The position numbers and the translations under genes are program-made. From positions 2,046,001 through 2,110,000 of the forward strand of contig CAWUHX010000009.1 in NCBI GenBank assembly GCA_963922205.1: 64,000 nucleotides of DNA. Direction: 5' to 3'. Source of the stretch: Romanomermis culicivorax (lineage: Eukaryota > Nematoda > Enoplea > Mermithida > Mermithidae). Positions 49,201 through 58,964 of this stretch are shown here, piece after piece. The notes under the pieces were generated by a model. It was given only the letters and a program-made list of their open reading frames with translations. It did not search any database and had not been told where the DNA came from. Within the stretch, counting starts at the first letter, position 1, and each line of letters opens with the position of its first letter.

Positions 49201-52200
49201 ATTTTTTGCTATAGTGAGCTGTTTTTATGGGGGTAGTAAATGAATTTCCAAATCTAAGAGGGGGGTAATACCCCCCATACCCCCCCCCCCATACCTGTAA
49301 GACCTCCGACCAGTTGGGGGGGGGGGGGGGGTAAATCCGGAATTTGGGGGGGGGGGGTAGGAAAAAGTCGAAATTTTTCCCAAAGAAGGCCAAAAAACAT
49401 ACACTTTTTGACAAATTTTTTTAATTTTTTCCCAACTGGGGGAGGGGTTGGGGGGGGGGGGGGAAATCATTCTGGGTACTGGGTTGGCCAAGTTGGGGGG
49501 GGGTCCCCCCCCAACCCCCCCCCCAAGTACAGGTATGCCCCCCATGGGGTGCTCTGCTTCAAACTCATTCTCCAAGCTTTCTCAGTAAGCCACAATTAAT
49601 AATAATGTAAATAATTCAAGCATTTACATAAAACTGATCAATTTCAGGCACTATTTGGCCATTGCAAGTTCATCTGAAGATGAGCTGTAGCCCGAAAAAT
49701 ATGCAACGTCAACATTTGAGCGAGCAAAAGCCCTTGTTTTCGAATAGTAGATTACTAGAATAAGGGAAGAAAAATGCTGCAACAAAACCAGAATTAGCCA
49801 ATGTGAGTCAAAATAGTGTGCAATTGAAAATAAGTTTCGTTATGAATTATTATCATTGTAAAAAATTATGAGTCATTATGAAAAAAATTTCTTTAGCTTG
49901 CCTTGAAATTTTTACCAGCTCCAATTGGGTCAGTAGCTAGTGAATGATCATTTTAAAAAGCAAAAGATGCTAGAAGTGGAAAAATATCCCGTTTATTGCT
50001 GAGATTGGATTCAATAGTGCAAACTGGAAAAACAAGCTGAAGTTGAAGAAGCTTCTAGTGAACTCAGCAATCAAAGTGAAGGTAGTTCAACAGATGCCTT
50101 TGTTGATGACAAATTGGATGAATGAAATGTTGTTAATTATTGAATGTTGAAAATATCAGTAGAACTTGGTGAATAATTCATAATAATTTCAAATTTATTA
50201 CAGTGTAGCAACTTCAGATTGAATTTTGTACATGTTACAGCCAATGCATCGGCCGATGGCAAATTTTTGGCCATCGGTCCATCACTATCGTCAAGAACAA
50301 AAAGGCGTCTTCTGGTGCGTTTTAGAAAGTCAAAATCTTTAAATTTTACAGCACTGAGCGCTGGTTTTCGACAAAGCTATGATTATTAATTTAAATTTCT
50401 CATGAGCGCAGCTCTCAGGAATTGAAGTAAATTAACACAATCACAATCAGTAATGTTCACTTGATATCCAGCATTCAGTCTCAATTCAAACTTTTCTTAT
50501 TTTATTCTTATTTTTTCTCACTCAAGGATTGTGAAGTGACAAGAAAATTTTCAATATCTATCACCATCAGTGCTGACATCAAAAAACATTTTAGAAGCAT
50601 AGTTTTCATTAAATTTAAACACACTGAACACAAGTCGATTACGTCACATGTATGTATGATCAGATATCAGGATATTCGATCTCTCTAAAAACCCGGATAT
50701 CCGGATGTCAAAAAATATCCGAGGAACATCACAACTGCTGATAAGAACATTACCTTGAAATTAAACAGTGAAACACTTTTGTTTTCACTAATTAATCATG
50801 AGTGTCCTCAAAATAGAACTGACTTCTGAGTAATTTTTAAAAACATTAGAATGATCAAGAATCAAGATTAAAAATCAATGAGAATTTCAAGCACAGTGTT
50901 TATGATCAAGGTCAATAATTTCATAATGAGACAATCGAACTTAACGGCCGGAGCTGTGACAATAAGGATGCAAATTAAGCTATAATTATTAATTGGGCAC
51001 GAAGCGGCGGCAAATTTTCGGGTTTCAACTTGTTAAAAGGCCAGAAATACGCTTTTCTTATCGATTCAATAAGTGGAAAGACCTAAACCTTATACAACTT
51101 CTCGATCAAAAATTCCTGTTCTGTGCAGAAATTTCCCAAAATTTTTTTGCATGGCAAAAAACTGTACTGTGCATAAAAAAGCTTGTGCACAGGTATCAAT
51201 TAAGTTCAGCTATGAACAGACCAAATTTCAATAAAAAATCTCTGTGCTATTTACACGAGTTGCAGGTTAAACTTACTCCCCAGGTGCAGTAAAACTTCTT
51301 TAATGATTTATGTGTTCAATTTTACTGAGTGAATTAAAGTAAAATACACATTTGAAATAATTTTTTGGAGTGATCATTTTAGCAAATATTGGCAACGCTT
51401 TTAAATTCGAATATCGAAGCAATACATCAAAAATTTGGTCTGTGATATGTAAGTTTGAATTTTCGGAAACCCGATATTACGGGTGAGGAAGATGCGAGTA
51501 AGCAGGCATTACTTACCTTTAAATTTTCAAAATGCGGCGTTTGTGCGTCGTCGACGACATAAAAAATTTTATCCAGCTTCATTTCATCAACGCGATAAAT
51601 GGCGGCGATGATATCACGCGTTAAGTATAAACTTGTGCCGTCACTTTTGGATAACGGTATAATCCGAGAAACTTTTTCTTTTAATTGACTATTCTGATTG
51701 TTATGCTCCTCGATAACTTTGAGACCGACCAAGTTATCGGGTGTACAGGAAAAAATATTTTTGGCTAAATTTTCATCAATAAACTTTCTGGAAGAAGAGG
51801 CGAAATCAGACTCGGCCTGCCAAACATCAAAATCGACATCCAATTCACGATACATATGTTGTAAATAATGTAAACCGATTTCGCGTAATTTCTTCCAGGT
51901 CTCCAAAGCTGCTTGATTACCAGACTCCAATAAACGACCGAATTGCCGGACTTTGAGATCTGAAACAACATTGTACGAATAGCAGCTTAATATTGTCACA
52001 AATGATATTTTACCTAAAGACGGATCGTGGCTAATTTGCTGATGCCCACGGACGTAATTTTCGTATAAATCATGTATCGTGATGGTAGATGAATTATTGC
52101 CGGAATGTTGACTTGCGAGGAGACCGAACTGATTACCATAGTCACCCAGATAATTTATCCGAGTAACTTTGTAACCGCATTCACGCAGCAAGTTTGACAA

Positions 52201-52527
52201 AAACCTGAAATTCCAAACAACGTTCGTTTTTGCAGATGAGAAAATAAAAGCCTTTTTAGCTCTTGTTTAGATATCCAAATTTTTGAAAAAGTTTGAAAAT
52301 CCAAATAGCAAAAATTCAGCGATTGGAATATATCACCTGCCTAAAAATGTCGAACGAAGATGCCCAATATGGAACGGTTTAGCGATATTTGGCGAACTAA
52401 ACTCGAGGCCGATCGATGTACCTTTGGCAATAGAAGACACGGAGTCTGGCAGGCAAGGCAAGCGTCGGATAGCAGAAAAATCGCGATAAAGATGTGACAG
52501 CGTAATTTCACGGCTTATAAGTTGCAT
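40278..52527 (-). CDS. RARS2: Arginyl-tRNA synthetase, mitochondrial
   Basis: Charges mitochondrial tRNA-Arg; class I synthetase. Minus-strand coding exons are 52527-52337, 52204-52014, 51959-51517 and 40976-40278 (phases 2, 1, 0), giving 507 residues. Exon 1 has FSSPNIAKPFHIGHLRST with HIGH at residues 53-56. Exon 2 has INYLGDYGNQFGLL. Exon 3 has SDGTSLYLTRDI. Exon 4 has HVKFGKIRSLSTRRG, whose LSTRRG (301-306) is the degenerate KMSKS loop seen in RARS2, then the anticodon-binding helices ending KILGLDPIEKL. Human RARS2 has 578 residues; the region before HIGH is about 80 residues shorter here. The Met at 52527 has an in-frame TGA 12 nt upstream, and an acceptor CCTGCAG lies at 52584, so a non-coding first exon is likely. 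Confidence 0.94.
43236..44226 (+). mobile_element. hAT-a element, 991 bp, exact 8-bp TSD
   Basis: The left end CAGAGGTCCCCAAGG and the right end CCATGGGGTGCTCTG are imperfect inverted termini. gttctcat occurs at 43228-43235 and 44227-44234. The ORF at 43517-43711 encodes VLPIESPDAECSFSII, the hAT C-terminal dimerisation signature, so this is an internally deleted autonomous ancestor. A MITE-b copy begins exactly after the right target octamer. Confidence 0.88.
43517..43711 (+). pseudogene. hAT transposase C-terminal dimerisation remnant
   Basis: 65-codon fragment. IPSLIRLGTVLPIESPDAEC and then FSII match the hAT dimerisation block (L...ALVLP...ADAERGFSIIN style). Nothing of the catalytic RNase-H-like domain remains. 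A sister fragment at 48548-48742 differs by a few residues, which indicates common descent inside the transposon. Confidence 0.7.
44235..44539 (-). mobile_element. MITE-b copy 3 (305 bp, internally deleted)
   Basis: Perfect termini CATACATGCAC / GTGCATGTATG. The flanks gttctcat (44227-44234) and gttcacat (44540-44547) match at 7 of 8. The left octamer is also the right target duplication of the neighbouring hAT-a element. Compared with copies of about 385-423 bp, part of the interior is missing. Confidence 0.88.
45323..45766. mobile_element. hAT-d related element, 444-bp variant
   Basis: It starts CAGTGTTTTTTTTTGTACT and ends AAAAAAACACTG. The flanks gtagtgaa (45315-45322) and gttgtgaa (45767-45774) match at 7 of 8. 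The interior repeats 'gtactggtacaaacga' blocks at both ends. A truncated relative starts near 62450. Confidence 0.82.
45800..46480 (+). repeat. hAT-d body fragment without termini
   Basis: The sequence from about 45830 (attatttattcattatctaa, then GGAGCGGCTTTTAGCATGTC) follows the same block order as 58140-58540 and 54240-54680. No termini or target duplication are visible. It is a truncated copy next to the 444-bp variant. Confidence 0.6.
48284..49556 (+). mobile_element. hAT-a element with nested MITE-c, exact TSD
   Basis: Starts CAGAGGTCCCCAAGG and ends CCATGGGGTGCTCTG. cttcaaac at 48276-48283 is repeated exactly at 49557-49564. It contains the dimerisation fragment LPIESPDAECGFSIIN (ORF 48548-48742). 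A 248-bp MITE-c (49290-49537) interrupts its right end in the C-run that is continuous in the 43236 copy. Confidence 0.88.
49290..49537. mobile_element. MITE-c copy in a C-run (248 bp)
   Basis: Perfect 10-bp termini CATACCTGTA / TACAGGTATG. Flanks are C-runs, so the duplication is probably poly-C but its length is not decidable. The interior is strongly G-rich on the plus strand, with several runs of more than 8 G. Confidence 0.8.
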
Positions 52528-52583
52528 TTGATCCAATCAAAAGTCCAATCGCATATGAATGTCCTTCCAATTACATCCGCCCA

Positions 52584-52889
52584 CTGCAGGAATAAAAATT
52601 AAATTTATTTAATGTCATCGTTGTAAACCATATATAGGCGGTCGTCTGAAGAGCTGCATGTGACCAATTCTGATCTATAGAGCCATTAATGCACCAAGAA
52701 CGATGAAAAGACATTGTTTCTTTGAAAAAGAATTTTGGAAACGCGAAGCCATTTGGGCTCTTTCTTTTTTAAATGGTGAAAGCGAAGGACCGGTCGAGAA
52801 TGGCTTTTTTGATGTTGCGAAGTTCTGTGGATTTTGGGCTTTTGGTTATACCTACTAATTTTGGACCCTTATTTTTTGCATCTTATGAG
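52584..52889 (-). promoter_or_regulatory. RARS2 5' flank
   Basis: Minus-strand acceptor TTTTTATTCCTGCAG ends at 52584, followed by a 57-nt non-coding lead to the ATG at 52527. Beyond it there is no recognised promoter motif before a transposon at 52890. Leader splicing in cis or trans is possible. Confidence 0.35.
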
Positions 52890-53645
52890 TAGAGCACGGA
52901 TTTTTAAGTGCAAAAAAATTCCAAATTAAGTGCACAATTAAGTGCGAAAAAATCAATTTTACACTAATTTTTGGCCTTAATAAATTGCAATAAGGCGTTT
53001 TAATGGCAGCAAACTGTCAAGTTTAGTCGAAAAATAACTTATTAAACATAACAATATTCATCATTTCAATATTTTCAAATGTTACAAAAAATCAAAATTT
53101 GCAGCATTTGAAAATGTTGCGAATTTTGATGACGAGCACTTTTAATGTGCTGATTAATTGGTCCTTTTTGGTGTTTTTCGCCAACTTGAATAACAAAATC
53201 GCAAAGATAACAATTTGAAATTTTTCCATCAAAAATAATTTTATCTGAAGCGAAGCTTTTCGCTAGTGATTTTCATTTAGATGAACAAATATTTGCCATT
53301 GGTTTTGAAATAATCAACAATAGACGAAGATGATTCTGGAACGAAAAAAGATTTAAAATTAATATAAAATAATTAAACACTTACAGTATATAAATGCAAA
53401 ATTCACTTATCAGGCTGAACTTGATGATTATAAAGAACAAGATTTAATAAAAACTATGCATTTAAGAGCAACTTTTACAAAAAGTTTAAATTAAGTGCAA
53501 TTAAGTGCGAGGCCCCCAAATTAAGTGCAATTAAGTGCTACTAATTAGCATTCTTTTGCATCAAAAACCATGGATAATTGCATTTCTAAGCATGGGAACT
53601 ACATCAAAAAAAGATTAAGTGCAGCACTTAAAAATCCGTGCTCTA
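52890..53645. mobile_element. Element with perfect 22-bp TIRs and a BED/CGGBP1-like finger relic
   Basis: The left terminus 52890-52911 (TAGAGCACGGATTTTTAAGT..) is the exact inverse of 53624-53645. Subterminal 'aattaagtgc' is repeated many times on both sides. Flanking octamers cttatgag and gtcatgac agree only partly. A zinc-finger remnant is encoded on the minus strand. The combination suggests a hAT relative. Confidence 0.8.
53085..53270 (-). pseudogene. BED/C2H2-type zinc finger remnant (CGGBP1-like, hAT-derived)
   Basis: Minus-strand frame reads KIIFDGKISNCYLCDFVIQ then HQKGPINQHIKSARH. CxxC followed by H-x5-H is preserved, and the DGxxxxCxxC...HL.S..H layout is that of CGGBP1-like proteins, which derive from hAT transposons. 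It stops at TGA 53087-53085. It is too short for a full protein, and no start or splice support was seen. Confidence 0.55.
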
Positions 53646-54027
53646 GTCATGACATATAGGATATGTTACAACATGGGATATGTTACAAACATAATACATT
53701 TTAAGACGGGATACATTATAATATGAGAAATGTTATAACACGGCATATGTTATAACATGGGATGGGATAACATTTTAATATACATTATATGTAATAAAAT
53801 ACCACGTGTCATAACTTTTTTTCATGGTATACCATACAAAAAAACTTTTATCTCATTTTTTGAAATTTTATAACATACTGACATGTTATAACATTAGTTC
53901 TACGTTATAACATACAAAAAAATTTTTGTCAATTTTTCGATATGTTATAACCTACTGACATGTTATGTGTAAAATACGACCTTAATGCCATATATAAATA
54001 TGCTGTACATTAAATATACCTACAGTC
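53646..54027. repeat. TTATAAC-rich irregular repeat, left part
   Basis: Many irregular copies of ATGTTATAACAT-like palindromic words occur from 53650 to 53990. The same vocabulary resumes at 55090-55340, after the hAT-d element at 54028-55078, which therefore split a single low-complexity array. Confidence 0.7.
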
Positions 54028-55078
54028 CAGTGTTTTTTGCCGGAGGCAAATGAAAATTTTTTTTGGCAAACGAATTTGAGGTAGGCATTACATGTACAAA
54101 CGACTCTTCCCCCGTTTAGGCAAGAAAATTTTAGGGATAAGGTATATACAGAAAATATGTATTTTGGTGCATTTTAGAAGTTCATAATCTCAAAATTTTC
54201 CGGCGCTTCGCGCCGGTTGTCAATTTAATAATCATTATTATATATTGCCTATAGCTCAGATGCGGCTTCCAGAATGCCTACCCTCACCTATCATTCAATG
54301 TATAATAGTTTTCATCACCTTAAACGTATTATCTAATGTTTCAAGTGGCAATCTTCAATATTTTATTTTAATATTTAATGAAAATTCACAGTTTTTCATT
54401 GGAACATTTCTTGAGAAAGATCAATACGTCAAGTCTGTAAACTTTTTGAAGCAATTATTTCTTTCTTAACTTAAAACCAATTCGAGAGCTTCATGTAAGT
54501 AGTTTTCGGAAATTTCTACCCTTCCACTCATATCTTTTCGGCCAAGTTCATGAAAGCTAACTAATAAATTACTGGTTTAAAACTTTTTCAAATAATAAAA
54601 TTCTAAAAATTACGACTTTTGAACACTAAATTCGATTATAATTTTTGAAATAAATGTTTGGAAAATTGATTTTCCAGCATCGTCGAAGGTCAATACACAA
54701 AAAATTTTTCCGGCGCTTCGCGAAGGAAACTTCACATCTTTTTTGGGCTTTCACTTGTCATCATGGCGTCATTAACCATCAGTTTATCATCTAATGCAAA
54801 TTCATTATGCTATTGGATAGTTTTCTAGACAAATCGTTCCACAATGCTTGTAAATTAGACTTGAAAGTCGAAAATTTCGATTTTTTGCTCAATCTTAATG
54901 AATTTTTTTGCAGTCATAAATAAATTTTGAAAATTACACTGATTAGATTATCAGTCTTTGGCCATGACATAGAGGAACACAGGTTACTTATTTATACTTA
55001 TTTTTGCAATGTACAAATTGTACAAATGAAATATTGGCTGTCGTTTGTGCAAATGGGTCATGTACCAAAAAAACCCTG
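54028..55078 (+). mobile_element. hAT-d element, 1051 bp
   Basis: Starts CAGTGTTTTTTGCCGG and ends AAAAAAACCCTG. The shared flank ctacagt occurs at 54020-54026 and 55080-55086; with one more base the octamers agree at 7 of 8. The CCGGCGCTTCGCGCCGG hairpin lies at 54200-54216, and a decayed second one begins at 54710. Non-coding. Confidence 0.82.
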
Positions 55079-55343
55079 TCTACAGTATCACGCCATATTC
55101 TATAACATGGCTCTGTGTTATAACAACTGCCTATATTATAACAATGATCTATGTCATAACATGAAAAAGTTTTTTTTCAAAAAAATTTTTATATCGAAGC
55201 CATATGTAACATAGCCTTATGCTACAATTTAGCCCTATGTTATAACATATTAAATTTTTTTCGCAAAACTCATTTTTGTTATAACACTGTTATATGTTAT
55301 ATGGCAGGATATGCTAATCATAAGATACGTTGTAACATGAGAC
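55079..55343. repeat. TTATAAC-rich irregular repeat, right part
   Basis: Continuation of the array at 53646-54027, with words such as TGTTATAACA and related permutations. No regular period is evident. Confidence 0.65.
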
Positions 55344-55450
55344 AGGGCCGTGCGCAGGACTTTTTCATGGGGGGGGGGGGGCGGACCAGGGTTGTTTTTT
55401 TGCACAGGCCAGGTTGCAATGTGCAACTCGGGGAAAAATTTTTGTTGCAC
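55344..55450 (+). repeat. Fragment of the CAGGGC-terminus element family
   Basis: It begins CAGGGCCGTGCGCAGGACTT, the inverse of the right end of the complete small element at 56995-57131, and is followed by a 14-nt G-run. No right terminus was found. Confidence 0.5.
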
Positions 55451-55612
55451 AGATAAATTTTTAGTTGCTCACTCTAAAATCAATAAATTTGCTCAAATTT
55501 ATCGGAAAAACCATCGCAAACTGTTTTCTTGACATTTCATTCGATCCGCGTCGGTTTTAGGCATTTAAAACAATTTTTTGAGTTTTGGAGACCAAATGAA
55601 AAAGTTAATATG

Positions 55613-55669
55613 ACTAGACTAGAGTAATTAGATTACTCTAGTCTAGTTAATATGACTAGACTAGAGTAA
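55613..55669. repeat. Palindrome plus direct repeat of ACTAGACTAGAGTAAT
   Basis: The 16-mer at 55613-55628 is followed after TAG by its exact inverse (55632-55647). A third, direct copy lies at 55654-55669. This looks like a local slippage or foldback product. Confidence 0.85.
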
Positions 55670-55790
55670 TTTCAATATTCTGGAACGCTGGAAAATGAAT
55701 CTTTCCAACTTTTATTTCCCCGACAGAAGATTTAATTTTCCAGCGAATTTAATGAATTTTCAGTCGGACAAACTAAAATGCAAAAACAAA

Positions 55791-56062
55791 CCACCACTAT
55801 TTTTTTTGGCTTAGGCTTAGGCTTTATTGAATAATATTGCAGCTTTTCGGCCGTGTCCATAATGCAAAGTTGTTTGAAATAATGAAAATAATAAATGGGA
55901 ATTAAAAGGTTAATTTTCAAGTGAGTGTTTGGCTCAGTGGTAACGCACTGGAGTTTTTGAATCAAAAGGTTGCAGGTTCGAAACCTACCTGATGACAAAA
56001 AAATCGCCGAAAAACTAAAAAAATGAAAAAAATATGAAAAAAAAGAAAAAAAATAGTGGTGG
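55791..56062 (+). mobile_element. tRNA-like sequence inside a TIR element (272 bp)
   Basis: Perfect 17-bp inverted ends CCACCACTATTTTTTTT (55791-55807) and its inverse (56046-56062). Between them is a tRNA-like region with A box TGGCTCAGTGG (55930-55940) and B box GGTTCGAAACC (55975-55985), then an A-rich tail. It resembles a SINE body bounded by inverted ends. No target duplication is recognised. Confidence 0.65.
55919..55996 (+). tRNA. tRNA-like sequence, isotype unclear (probably SINE head)
   Basis: Pol III A and B boxes are intact and well spaced (34 nt apart), and a T-arm GCAGGTTCGAAACCTAC is present. The acceptor and anticodon stems do not pair well, so no anticodon is assigned. An A-rich stretch, not a T-run, follows it. 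Confidence 0.4.
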
Positions 56063-56639
56063 TGAACTACTACAAAAGGTCCCTAATTTGTTTAAAAATC
56101 GTGCGTACCTCATTCAATCTAACCACGTCAGTGAAATAACAAAAACTGATCGAAAAAATGGACTAATATGATTCGGAAAGAAATCGAATGCCGAAAGAAA
56201 TCTAATATTTTTATATAGAATTTGTCAGGAAGTTTATATTTTTCTTGCGAAGTTACTCCTAACAACGATGTAAGGATTAAATTAAGGATGTCTCTGAGTC
56301 GCGTCGGGTAAATTTTTGGTTGAAAAATTTTGCCAACGATGTCAATTTTTCTGTTCGAATCCAACACTAAAAATAAAAATTTCGGTTCTCCTCAATCCCA
56401 CTGCATGAACAGAGGAAGTTAACAATTTGTATTCATCGAACACTTATTGATAATCTCAAAGTCAGTTGCGATAGGTAATGTACAAATATAATTAGAATAG
56501 AATTCGCTCGCGTTTGAGACCAATAAAAGCAGTTAATATTATACTCATTGACTCAGCGCGAAGCGTCGAGAAAATTTTGCATTTTCAGCCCCTAAAATGA
56601 CTAAAAATCATGGAAATTTAGCCTTAGACTAGTCTAAAA

Positions 56640-57700
56640 ATTTGTACCAACTGGCACAAACGCTCAAAATTTTTAGTGCCATTCCAAATTTTTTGTGCCA
56701 AAAACCAAGTTTTGGCACAAAAAAAACACTTTTTCCACATTTGCACCATAATGTGAAAAAAATCTGGAATGTGGAAAAATTTTTTGAACTCTTTCCACGA
56801 ATGTGGGAGAAAAAATTGGGGTTTTCATATTGAAAAGATGCATTTTAGGATGTCCGAATCTCAAAATTTTCCGGCGCTTCGCGCCGTTTATAACTTTAAT
56901 AATCATTATTATTCATTAACATGCTCAGGCGCGGCTTTTAGCATGTCTACCTTCCCTTACCATTTAATCTTTAACAGTTTTCATCATCTCAAACCAGGGC
57001 TGTGCACAAGGGGGGGCGCCCCATTGAGGCAGCATGCAAACAGTGTATCGCGTAAAATCAACATTTTCTGGGGCTATTCAGTAAAAAACATTTAGTCCGC
57101 CCCCCATGAAAAAATCCTGCGCACGGCCCTGTCTCAAACGTATAATGCCATGTTTAACTGACAATCTTGAATATTTTTATATTTAATGAAGATCCGCATT
57201 TTTTTCTTCATAGATTTTTTGAGAAAGATCAACACAACTTTCTAAAGTTTTTGGAGCGTTTGTTCCTCTCTTAACGTAAATTCAATTCAAAAGCTTAATG
57301 GAAGTATTTTTGGAAAATTTATACGCTTCTGAGTCATAGCTTTCCGGCCAAATTTATGAAAGGTTACGAACAAATTAATGGTTTTAAAATTTTTTGAAGG
57401 ATAAATTTCTAGAAATTACGACTCATGAACACAAAGTTTAAATCTAATTTTTGTGATATATGTTCAGAATGATTATCGGAATGCTTTCAAAAGCTCAAAA
57501 ACACTTAAATAAAGCGTTACACTCCAAATGTTTTAATCATAGGAAAGTCAAAATTTTTATGAAGATCGCAAAAAAAATTTGGGAAAATGACCGAGAAAAA
57601 TGTTAGTTTTCATCAAATTCGTTAGAAAACAATAGAGGATCAAACCTTTATCCATATGTTGATAATTAGAACCTATAAGCACTAACTAGAATGGTATTTT
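56640..57700 (+). repeat. hAT-d body copy without clear ends, carrying a nested element
   Basis: Shares the block order of 57941-58964: 'ccacatttgcac.ataatgtg', then a CCGGCGCTTCGCGCCG hairpin near 56871, then GGCGCGGCTTTTAGCATGTC. It is interrupted at 56995-57131. Outer termini are not identifiable. Confidence 0.65.
56995..57131. mobile_element. 137-bp hAT-type MITE, exact 8-bp TSD
   Basis: Starts CAGGGCTGTGCACAAGG and ends CCTGCGCACGGCCCTG, inverted with a few mismatches. tctcaaac at 56987-56994 and 57132-57139 is an exact duplication. The empty site is visible in sister hAT-d copies (catcatcttaaacgta near 58220). Confidence 0.85.
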
Positions 57701-57940
57701 CTAACCGCGCACAATATAAAAAATTATAAATGATTTGAAACCCGTTGCCAAGCGCCGGAAAATTTTTACTTTTTTCCATTTCAGAATACATAAAAATCAT
57801 AGTGGGGGGTTGGGGGGGGGAACCTCCCCAACTTGGCCAGCCATATACCCAACCCCTCCCCAGACCTGAAAAAATAAGAGAAAATTGGCGAAAAAGCGCC
57901 TTTTTTGGAAAAATTCCAACTTTTTTCGAACCCCTCCCCC

Positions 57941-58964
57941 CAGTGTTTTTTTTTTGCTACATTTGCACTATAATGTGGAAAAAAATCTGGAATGTGGAAA
58001 AAATTTTTGAGGTCTTTCCACAAATGTGGAAGAAAAATTTGGGGTTTTCATATCGAAAAGATGCATTTTGGTTCATTTTAGGAGGTCCAAATCTCAAAAT
58101 TTTCCGGCGCTACGCGCCGGCTATAACTTTAATAATCACCATTATTCATTAAGTAGCTCAGGCGCCGCTTTTATCATGTCTACCTTCATTTATCACTTAA
58201 TCTATAATTGTTTTCATCATCTTAAACGTAATGTTTTAATTGGTAATCTTCAACATTTTATCATAATATTTAATGAAGATTGGCATTTTTTCCTTTTGAG
58301 AAAGATCAATACCTCAAGTCTCTACGCTTTATGATGCGATTATTTCTTTGCTAACGTAAAATCAATTCAAAAGTTTCATGGAAATATCTTTCGGAAATTT
58401 ATAATCTTCTTACTCATATATTTTCGATCAAGTTCATGAGAGTTTACAAATAAATTACAGATTTTAAAATTTTTCATGTAAAATTCTAGAAGTTACGACT
58501 CTTGAACACAGAATTCTTGAAATAAATGTTCGGAAAATTGATTTTCCAGCATCCAAGAATGTCAATATACCCAAAAAATTTTCCGGCGCTTCGCGCCGGA
58601 AAGATTACCATCTTTTTTGGGCTTTCACTTGTCATCATAGAGGACTTGACCATTGATTTCTTGTGTAATTCAAGTCAATTATGCTCTTGGATAGTTTGCT
58701 AGAAAATTTGTTCAACAATGCTTGTAGATTAGGCTTTTAAGTTGAACATTTCAATTTTTTCTTCAATTTTAATGAATTGACTTCTCTAAAATCACCGGAA
58801 GGCTTGAAAAAGCTCAAAAACAGTGCGATAAAGTGCCTGTGAGCATTTTTAAGCCAAAAAACGAGGATTTTAAGACGAAAAAGATTTTTTTCCACATGTG
58901 GAAAAAAAATTTGACCCCTTTCCACATTTGTGGAAAAAAGTTTTGATCAAAAAAAAAAACACTG
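57941..58964 (+). mobile_element. hAT-d element, 1024 bp, exact TSD
   Basis: Starts CAGTGTTTTTTTTTTGC and ends AAAAAAAACACTG. cctccccc at 57933-57940 and 58965-58972 is an exact 8-bp duplication. CCGGCGCTACGCGCCGG lies at 58104-58120 and CCGGCGCTTCGCGCCGG at 58583-58599. Non-coding. It sits within G/C-run repeat sequence related to MITE-c. Confidence 0.9.

Larger units (their letters stand above)
47655..50130 (+). pseudogene. Decayed, intron-containing hAT (ZBED-like) transposase
   Basis: Lies in RARS2 intron 3 on the opposite strand. The segment NLTSYEWNILATA is followed by a GT...AG gap (47700-47765) and VENLLKSFAETVKIYESKNT, then a second gap and LSVKMNQYFYRNDNR and ALASLPDPRFKKDGLKF. This is the hAT motif series (LT..EW, ...LDPRFK). 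Further pieces follow about 48160. A hAT-a element then interrupts at 48284-49556, and decayed C-terminal sequence with stops lies at about 49650-50100. The RNase-H-like fold was catalytic in active relatives; this copy cannot be. Confidence 0.65.
40977..51516 (-). other. Intron 3 of RARS2 (10.5 kb), transposon-dense
   Basis: Exons 51959-51517 and 40976-40278 are adjacent in the protein: HFENLK is followed directly by IVLDAV with no missing residues against human RARS2. The intron holds hAT-a copies at 43236 and 48284, MITE-b at 44235, a hAT-d variant at 45323, and an intron-containing hAT transposase relic at 47655-50130. Stretches 41000-43200 and 50200-51500 show no bounded feature. Confidence 0.85.

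Noticed and set aside
49225-49575. Pro/Gly-rich ORF of 116 codons
   Set aside because: Produced by the G-runs of MITE-c and the end of a hAT-a element.
53646-55343. Regularly spaced repeats that might be a CRISPR-like array or satellite
   Set aside because: Word spacing is irregular, there are no unique spacers of constant length, and the host is a eukaryote.
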